The notes under the pieces are model-generated. The model ran no database searches and had not been told where the DNA came from. It worked only from the letters and a program-made list of their open reading frames with translations. The position numbers and the translations under genes are program-made. Shown here piece after piece: positions 56,107 to 64,000 of a stretch of DNA of 64,000 nucleotides (within the stretch, counting starts at the first letter, position 1; each line of letters begins with the position of its first letter). This DNA is from Anthostomella pinea (lineage: Eukaryota; Ascomycota; Sordariomycetes; Xylariales; Xylariaceae): NCBI GenBank assembly GCA_963556695.1, contig CAUWAG010000003.1, positions 5,456,001-5,520,000 on the forward strand, read 5' to 3'.

Positions 56107-56841
56107 CGTCCTCGTCAGGGAAGTGCGCCCACTTGGAGTCGGCGGTGAGCTCCTTGCTCTGGACTTCGCGCTTATCCCCGCCGTTAACGCACACTTCCGT
56201 GGCCAACAGGACATTGGTGCCAAGGACATCATCGAACACCTGGCCCCGGACATTGCTGTCCGAGCCCGTGCACATCTTTAACACCACATCTGCCTGGCCG
56301 ACGATATAGTCCCTCTTCATAGTCTTGCTCTTGTGGGGATCATCATTGCACCAGATGATAGCGGGCCCGGGCTCGGTCTTGTCGTCGGTTGACGCGCACC
56401 CCACAGCCTGACAGGCGCTGGGCCCCGACGGGAGAGTGTACGTCTTGGCCGGGTCCTGCTTGCCCGGCATATCCGGGTTGAAACTCTGCACCGTGAACTT
56501 GACGATATCAAAGGATTTCGCGTTTGCCTTGTCTATGCCGCCCACCCCGCAGTAGTAGTGCAGCTGGGGAGTACGGTGTCAGTTCAGGGGCCTGGCTTGT
56601 AGTAGGGGCAAGGAGGGCCGGGGTGCGAGGCAGGTTGGGAACTCACATTATCTCTCGAGGTTTTCAGAGCGCCGGCGTCGTTGACGTTGACGGCCCGGAG
56701 CTCGAACTTGGGGAGTGCCTGCGGTTCCTATGTTAGCTCGCCTTTCCTTTGGAGGAAAGAGAGTACGATTAACTTGGGACTTACACTCGCAGAGACGACC
56801 GCGCCAGCGGCGGCGGCAAGCAGGAGGGTCAAGGTCTGCAT
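55988..56841 (-). CDS. Secreted cysteine-containing protein with Asp-Asn repeat tail
   Basis: Minus-strand join of 56841-56785, 56718-56647 and 56563-55988, giving 234 aa. The first exon is exactly a signal peptide (QTLTLLLAAAAGAVVSAS). The mature part begins ALPKFELRAVNVNDAGALKT, then LHYYCGVGG, SACQAVGCAS, AIIWCNDDPHK, VVLKMCTGSDS and LLATEVCVNGG, with about six cysteines. The C-terminus carries about 12 Asp-Asn dipeptides coded by a (GTTGTC)n run on the + strand (56,032-56,106), then AGALKIARDDVIA. Interestingly AGALK occurs at both ends. No family recognised; an extracellular or cell-wall role is inferred. The acidic tail could bind divalent metals or mineral. A decayed paralogue lies 230 bp downstream. 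Confidence 0.82.
56032..56106 (+). repeat. Hexanucleotide microsatellite (GTTGTC)n, coding
   Basis: About 12 uninterrupted copies of GTTGTC. Because the unit is six bases, length change adds or removes Asp-Asn pairs without shifting the frame of the minus-strand gene. It should be polymorphic between strains. Confidence 0.9.
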
Positions 56842-59382
56842 GGTGGCAGATGCTGGTGATTATCGGGAACGATAAGTTACGGTCAGAGATGTTCGTAGTG
56901 TTGTTGCGTTGCTGGAGTCGCAGAGTGGATAGATGGTCGGATGCTGGATGTCTGTCGTATGATGTCTGATAGGGAGGGATCTCAGGAGAGGCCTCGAAGG
57001 GTTTGCTTTATAGACTTCATCAGTCGGTCAAACCAGCAAGTCATTCCAATCAGTCAACCCGGACAGCCCATTGTCCATTGACCGCCTCATTGACCGCAAC
57101 TGCAGCAGTTGACAGTACGTGTGCCAGCATTCGGACCACTCACTCGCATTGTCCGTGAGTAACTGGTAGTTGTATTGGTCCCATTATCAATGCTCTTTGT
57201 TCTACCTCGGATCGAAGTCAGGTGAAGTCACACACACATGGGGTTTGTATTATTCACGGACTAACTAGCAAACAGTATAATGATGAGACCAGATACAGGG
57301 GCGGGAGAGTTGAATGGGTTGAAAAGATGAAAAGACGAATGAATCCTCCATTGCAAATCAAATTTCTCAAGTCCTCAAAGCTTGCCCCTTTTTCTTTTGT
57401 TCTTAGAAGGGGAGGGGGGTACTGGAGGACAGGAACACGTTCTTTTTGTATGTAACAGTGTCCTTCTGGGACCTCGGAGGGCAGCTGCTCTAGCCCCTAT
57501 TCCCGTGCCCCTGGCATCTCGACGCAGGCACGGGAGAACAGGGCCTCCGAGCGCCGACGTGTCCCATGACCGCGTGGCCACTTTCAGGGGCTTCCAGGGG
57601 CATAACGGCTGCAGCTGCCCCCCTGGGGCTCTCTCCACTCTGATCCAGGAACCCCATGAAATATCTGACAATAGAGATCTTGCACCAACAGAGTTTACAT
57701 ACCGGCAAGGCAAGCGACTTCCCAGCTCGCCCACGAGGACTATTCAGTCCCCAGAAATTCGAACAACCATTCATGAACACGTAGATTTTCACTCGATATC
57801 AATAGTGCGTAAGATAGTAATGACCGAACGGCCCTACAACACAATGCCGTACACTCAGTCCCAGAAAGAAAGTCTCCATATACCCGTTGAATGAGATTCC
57901 GGCTATTGAGGACTATATGTTAGCAGGTAGGAACTAGGAGAGAGAAGATACACGGCGACCATTCAACCAGTTGAGTGACACATGACACACACACATATAT
58001 ACATATGGGAACAGGTCCAAGATCTGTCAGCACATGCTTTTGCTCGAGCTCCCATGTCTCCCTCCATTTGTCTCCACCCATTCGTCGTCCAACCATTTCT
58101 GTAGGGAACGAAGATTCTGGGGTAAGCATTGAAGGTTGCTTATTTAGATTACACTGCTCATTCTAGACAGTTCATTCCACTAGATTTTTCCTCCACAAAA
58201 AGTCCAAATCGAGGCGCACGGACTGAGATCATGAATGGCGATCGTGCATCTAAACCCTCTCAAGCATCAATGGCCCATCACAGAATCCCGTTGCCGTCGA
58301 CGTTCCCTCCAAAACGGACCAACCGAATAACGGTACCCGCCCCGCGCCGTCAATAACCCAGCACCCGTCTGTAGAAAACATTCAAGATTCCCCCTAGTTC
58401 AACGGTGAAATGTAGAGATGTGGGGTCAAAGCAGGGCGTCGGTTCGAAGCTCATCCTCCTGATATGGAGCCGCTTTCAGGTTCTTCCTTCGCAGATTGGG
58501 ACAGGTCCGCAGAAGCATACGGTGAAATTTCAAGAGCCTGGTGCAACCAACGGTAGACGCACTCAATGCGTCGATATAGACACGGTTTAACTCTTCCAAA
58601 TGTAAGTCCTCCGTATGTAGATCTTAGCTGTGTAGTTAGGGAAAGACCCGGGCTGACACCGTGGCATGTAGGGGGTTGTCACCCGAGGTCCGAGGAGACA
58701 CACGAACGTTCCGCGCCGCGCATCAAACAGCAAGATCACAAGTGGGAATGTGACATCGACAGGTATTGCATATTAGCACGAGGGAACCCCTTCATTGCTA
58801 AGGGGTCGACTAGCTGCAGCGTGGCCATCACGTCAAGCCGTCCAGTCCATCCATTCAGCCCGTCCGTCCTAGGCAACAATGCGAGTCGGCTGTGAATCAG
58901 TTCAACAGCAAATGCAAATGGGGGAATCGCCAGAGAGCGAGTCCCTGGCCCGTTGTTATCCAAGAACGCCTATGCAGTCAGTGATTGTGATACAATGTGC
59001 CCAGTGAACCGAGGCCGACATCCAGCGGGGCCGCTATGAACCAACAACCACACCCAGAGTTGGTATTCAAGACAAGAAATCATGTTCGTGAAAAGAGTTC
59101 TAGAGCAGGCGCTTCCCCCTCTTTTGTACCTAGAACCCTTGTTCGACAGGACGCCGGTGCCTACTCCTTACCTCCCGGAGTAAGGCAAAACACCTCGCCT
59201 CCCAATAGTCGTTTTTGTCGTAGCACATTACAAGGTGAATAATTATATAGCAGAACGTCATGTCCTTTTCTAACTTTGTCGGGTGGTAGGGTAACGGATG
59301 ATTCGAGTAGGTGATTCGAAAGCGATATAGTATAGAGGTAATCGGTAGGAATGGAAAGGAGGTGAAATCAGGTCGATGGTAC
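56842..59382. other. Intergenic
   Basis: 2.5 kb with no supported gene. Frames at 57,382-57,894 (+) and 57,375-57,734 (-) overlap and show no domain. GGTTCGAAGC at 58,440 is not part of a tRNA. Confidence 0.5.
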
Positions 59383-62300
59383 CTATTCCTGCTCCGTGTC
59401 GCTCCCTTCGGACTCTGAGCTGTCCAAAGGTCCGTATTTGGACTTGTATCTTTCGAGCTCGGCAAGCTGGATAGCGAGGTTGTCGAGAATGGTTGTCATA
59501 GGTGTGCGCAAATCCTCAAGTTGATTGATGGTGCCTCCGCCCATGGCGATATGTCGCATCGCCAGGGAGGATACGCAGGTCTAAATGTTCGATTAGCTAG
59601 GTGTCCACGTGAGAAGGATGGAGTTGGAGACTTACCTCGATGCGGCTCACTTGGTGTTCCATGAAGTTGAAGAGGAACCGCTCTGTGACTTCGCCGCCAC
59701 GCTGCTTCATACGCTCCAGCAGCTCGGTCTCAGGAGGCTGCAAACCCCTCCCTGACATTTCTTCCAGAGAACTGCAGAGCATCTCCAGGCGTAGACTAAC
59801 TTTCCATAGAGACCATATCATCTCTGGATCGAACCCGAGTTCACTCCCTGGTACAAGTGTCGCAGGCTTATCGGCGGCGTCGGCTGCTGCGGCGCCCCCA
59901 TTGTGATAATCGATTCGACCAGCGAGAACATGTGGATAGAGCGAGTATATGTACTCGGGATTCTCGAGGCCTTTGAGCTTCTTCTCGCCCATCTCCTTGA
60001 CCTCGAAGCCTTGTGAGCTGAGCGATTTCAGCTCCTTCCTGATAGACAATGCCGTCGCATCATCATCAAAGGCGTCGGAGCCCGTAGACCCATTGCGTTC
60101 GTTCTCTTGGTAGGTCTCGAGACAGCGTTGGATTTCCGAGATGAAATCGGCCGACACTGTGATCTGTCCGCCATCGGCAACGGAAGAGATACGGGAAGCT
60201 TTATTGACCATTGGCCCGAAGTAGTCCATACGGCGGGTCACTGGGTCGATCTCGGCCACAGGCTCACCGTAGTGAATACCCATTCTTACAGACAGGCCCC
60301 TGAAGATGAGGTTGTTCTCGCCGTCATACACCTCCTGGCACGACACCGAATTGAGCACCTCGGAAGGCCAGTTGACCTCGAGTAGTTGCGTCTGGACGGA
60401 GAAGCACCACAATAGTGCTGCAGTCGCAGTAGGGAAAGAGACCATGAAAGCGTCACCTTCTGTTTTGACCTCGTATCCCCCGATTCTTCGGAGTTGGCGC
60501 CGCATGACCTCATTGTGCAGCTTGATTGAGGATCTCATAGCAGTAGGGTACATCTCCCATAGGTTGGTCGAGTTCTTGATGTCCGTGAACACGATGGAAG
60601 GTTTGTTGGTCGGCGCGGGAACTTCAGCCTCGAGTCTATGCAGCGTCGAATCTTGAACCTCGCCTTTGGGCTTCCTGCCTCTCTTGGCCGGATACTGGAA
60701 CTCGTCCGGAACCCCGGACGGGTATAACGACATACTCTGGCCTCTGTGCAGACGAGCAGACCGCTCTTGACGTCGCTTGAGGTCATGCACACTGATCATC
60801 ATGATCATAATCTTCCCTGTCGCACCGTACGCCATGGCAAGATCGCGTAGTCTTTGCGCGGCGCGCATCAGGTCGCCCCGTTCCGACCGAGTCACATCGA
60901 CCACCAAACCTGGAGTAAGAAATTCCCATAACTCCTTTGTCGCAATCAGAATAGTCTCGTCCTGCGGAGTAATCGAGATCTGAGTGATATGAGGCGCTGC
61001 CTGCACAGCAGGCATCAGGTCAACGTAACCAAAGGCACGAGAGACTTCTAGCAGATCGTTCAATCGTCCTTGACGGGACACCCACCCTCCAGCATCGCGT
61101 ATCCGTTGACGTTCGTTGGGCTCAGCCGGGTCATGCTTGCGTGTAAGAATCTTGTGTGTGCCATCCGATTGAATGAGCATCGCTTGCGCATCACCAACAT
61201 TGGCAATGTACAGTTCCTGGGCTTGGAGATAAGCTATCGTTGCAACACCCCCCGAGTTCAGATCTTCCTTGCTCAAGACCACAGGTGCCGCGGAACCACG
61301 ATGTATCCCCATGGGTCTCTTCTCAGTATGCTCAATGGCCACGGTGACAAGGTCTTTATTGAGGGCGAGAAATGCACGGCGGAGCGCATCAATGGGTCCT
61401 TCGTTCTGGCGCGTTTTCAGCGCTTTGAGCTCCACAGTGAAGATGTGCCCAAAGTTTTCGTGAAGGTACTTGGCCACCTTAGAGCCACCACTGGAGAGCG
61501 CTTGGCCATCAAACAAGCCCAACAGTGTCTCCGAGTCCGACGAGTTGAACCTCGGGACAACGAGATCGATGGTAGACAAATGCTCATTCTTGCCCATGGT
61601 ATCTGCCATGCCGTAGGGGAGGTGCCCGGCCAACGAGCCCGAGGTTCTCACACGGCGATCCTCACTTTGATCTGGGATGCTAGTAGGTTGTTGAGTAAGG
61701 GTGACGTCCATCAATCCTAGTACGCGGAGATTATGCAGACGGCTGAAGTCGGTGTATTGCTCACGGCTCTGGGAACCTGGGCCCGTGTTGTTTGATTTGA
61801 TCTCCAATCGTTTGTTGCCTGACAGGTTGAGGAAACGCAGGTTAGGATTCAGATTCCAGTTCCAATCGTATGGCACGTTGGCAATATTGTATTTGAGGGA
61901 ATTGTTTCCGCAATCCAAGACGGCCAACTTCTTTGCTCTCGAAATATCGGCTGGAAGATTCGTGAATTTGTTGTTGTTGATATATAGCACCTGAAGCAAA
62001 CTGTATTCCTCCAGGTCATCTACCGGCAAACTAGTCAGATCGTTGCCTGACAAGTATAACTCGACCAGCTGAGGCCAGCTCTTGATACACCGCTGAGGCA
62101 TGTCGCTGAGGTCGTTGTAGGATAAGTTGAGAACCCGCAATTCGCTGAGAAGCGTTACTTGATCGAATACTTCGTCATCAATCTGGTTGTCTGCAAGATA
62201 CAGATTCCGCAAAGAGCCAGCAAACGTGTTAGTCAGGCGATTTGAGAGACCAGAGTCTTTTCTGGTTGTTGCGGCAGGGGTCATAGTGCCGTTAGCGCTA

Positions 62301-64000
62301 CTTGCAGTAGTGCTTCTGGAGACGACCGAAGTTTTGCGTCCACCTTTCCCGTAGACGGACACCACGGAGCCCTTTCTGTCTGCACCGCCAGGGACAGGTG
62401 AAGGCCCAACGCTGAGCAATGTGCTTGAGGCGTGGCTTGGTCGACGCGAGCCGTCTGCCAGAAGCTCCTCGGTACTTGAGGGTTGAGAGAGAGGACCGAC
62501 CGTTGGCTTGCTGATGGTAGCAGATGAGCCCGAGGGATCCCCTGGCGGCTGGGGTTGACGAGAAGCAGGCTTAGGGAAATTCTCGAGGACATTCGAGGAG
62601 GCGTTGAGCGTTTCCAATTTGTTTGCCCACCATATGTCCATAGGCAATTTCCTGATGTTGTTTCCCCGGACGTCCAAGACTCTCAGCTCGTTCAGACAAC
62701 CGATTTCTGCGGGAAGCTCGCCAACGGAATTGTGAGCGATGCTGAAATGCTCCAATCTCCTTAGGTTGCCAATCGTGTTGGGGAGAGATACAAAGTAATT
62801 TCGGTCCAGCACAAGTCTTTCTAGATTGACCATGTTGTTGAATGAGCCATCAATGCTCGCGAGTTGAGCGTTCGACAAGTTGAGCATCTTCAGTGTTGGT
62901 ACAGGGCTCACAATCTCGAATTTGGTGATTGGATTTGAGTTCAATTTCAGGCTTCGCACTCGCTCAAAGCTGCCAACGAATTGGGAGATCATGTTGTGGT
63001 CGGCCGACAGAACCTCTAGCTTTGGAAGCTCGGACATGATATCAATAGCCGTGAGCGCATTGTATTTCAGATCCAGTTCGCGCAGGTTCATTAACTGACT
63101 GAATGCTGCTGGCAACGAGCCAGAAAGTCGATTGTTGGTCATGACAAACTTCTCCAGACTTCGGAACTTCCCGATGTCCTCAGGAAGACTCGCAATGGAG
63201 TTAAAGCTGACATCTATATCAACTAGACTTTCCAGTCTGCATAAGAAAGACGGGAATTTGTCCAGGAAATTCGAGGACATGTTCAGTGAACGGAGGCTCC
63301 TGAAAGCACCGAAATCCTGAGGGAGGCGACTGAGGCGGTTGTTGGCTAGGGTCAGCTTCAAAAGCCCACCCAAGCAACTCAGTTCGGCATGCTCAAGCTC
63401 TTCTAGGCGATTGTTGGAAACGTCGAGGTACGTCAGCCTACCCGCTCTGGCTATGCTGATGGGAAGTTTCCGAGCTTCGTTGTTGGCGTATTTGATGTCA
63501 CGCAGTTGGGAGCATGCCGTAACAAAATCCCGCGGAAGATCGAGGGAGAGGTTGCGAGAGAGGTTCAGGGAGATGATGTCCGCTGTCTTGGAATACAGCG
63601 TAATCGGAATCGTGATCAGGTTCCGCCCAGAGAGATCGACATGATTGAACTTTGCGGCCCTACCACCGAGTCCAAGATCGTGAGGGCTGGCTGTAAAGCC
63701 GCTGTCCCTCGCAGACAAGAACAAGAAACGGCACAGGTAGCTGTTGTCCTCGCGACCGATGTCTTCCAGTCGATCTCTTTCTTCATATCCTACTTGCTGT
63801 AGGAGCCTCTTCTGAATCAAAAGCGGTCGTTCAGCAGCGGCCAAAACCCGAGTCAAATCATGCTTCTTCAGCACTATATGATAGTTCTCGAGCCCTTCAT
63901 TGACGAAAGTCTTCTTAATCACTGACGCCATAACCTCAGCTACTGTTGAGCTCAGGGGCATCTGGACAGTTGCAAAGGTACCATCAGAGCGGAAGACACG
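59383..64000 (-). CDS. cyr1: Adenylate cyclase (LRR-PP2C-cyclase type), 5' end outside window
   Basis: Minus-strand join of 64000-59636 and 59580-59383; 1520 residues visible, the start lies beyond the right edge. The visible part opens in a Ras-association domain (RVFRSDGTFATVQ). At least 15 leucine-rich repeats follow (about 63,650-61,780), interrupted by a Ser/Thr-rich insert at about 62,580-62,250. A PP2C-like domain follows (about 61,750-60,780; GGVATIAYLQAQELYIANVG). The class III cyclase domain is at about 60,620-60,050 with VFTDIKNSTNLWE and KTEGDAFMVSF carrying metal-binding Asp. The C-terminal region is the Cap-binding end; a 55-bp intron separates the last 66 codons, and without splicing the frame ends at 59,597. 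The enzyme makes cAMP and, through PKA, controls growth, conidiation and infection structures in fungi. Confidence 0.96.

Noticed and set aside
58395..58475. tRNA-like CCCTAGTTCAACGGTG and GGTTCGAAGC
   Set aside because: The B box lacks the final CC and no cloverleaf can be drawn.
1..64000. CRISPR arrays, bacterial operons, ribosome-binding sites
   Set aside because: The sequence is fungal nuclear DNA; no regularly spaced repeat-spacer array was seen.

Overview
The window is nuclear DNA of a filamentous ascomycete (Pezizomycotina, most likely Sordariomycetes). The basis is short introns (about 50-110 bp) with GT..AG ends and CTAAC/CTGAC-like branch points, GC-rich third codon positions, and typical fungal genes (alternative oxidase, Crz1, LRR-type adenylate cyclase, CAP59/CMT1-type mannosyltransferase). 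AT-rich gene-free blocks look like products of repeat-induced point mutation (RIP). Exon joins were worked out by hand from frame, splice signals and family conservation, so single splice sites may be off.

Layout. 0-7.9 kb: 3' end of a secreted cysteine-containing protein, a RING protein, a Pmp24-type peroxisomal membrane protein, and a frameshifted small secreted cysteine-rich protein. Then comes a duplicated tRNA-like element. 7.9-21.2 kb is a dense housekeeping block: CMT1-type glycosyltransferase (-), methyltransferase with an 11-nt exon (+), Lsm6 (-), Rad60/Esc2-like protein (+), Pno1 (-) divergent from Mdm31 (+), and eIF3j (-).

21.9-24.8 kb is an AT-rich gene desert. It contains two GC-normal islands; one is a clean solo LTR with a 5-bp target duplication and the other is a probable older one. 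25.9-34.4 kb holds alternative oxidase, Crz1 and a trans-enoyl-reductase-like oxidoreductase. A second AT-rich patch (34.5-35.1 kb) carries another solo LTR. 35.9-41.0 kb has a small mitochondrial membrane protein, a small tandem zinc-cluster/coiled-coil gene with an in-frame TAG, decayed gene fragments and a stand-alone RNase H.

44.6-51.0 kb is occupied by one very large low-complexity gene of at least 2006 aa, built from about 17 copies of a Trp/Lys-rich module alternating with acidic Pro-Glu tracts. 52-57 kb has a tRNA-Gly, a second unusual zinc-cluster-like small protein, and a secreted protein with an Asp-Asn repeat tail next to a decayed paralogue. 59.4 kb to the right edge is adenylate cyclase, whose 5' end lies outside the window.

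The genes do not form an obvious pathway or secondary-metabolite cluster. The most unusual content is the repeat giant, the two odd zinc-cluster proteins, the Asp-Asn secreted protein family, and the contrast between RIP-like DNA and unmutated LTRs.
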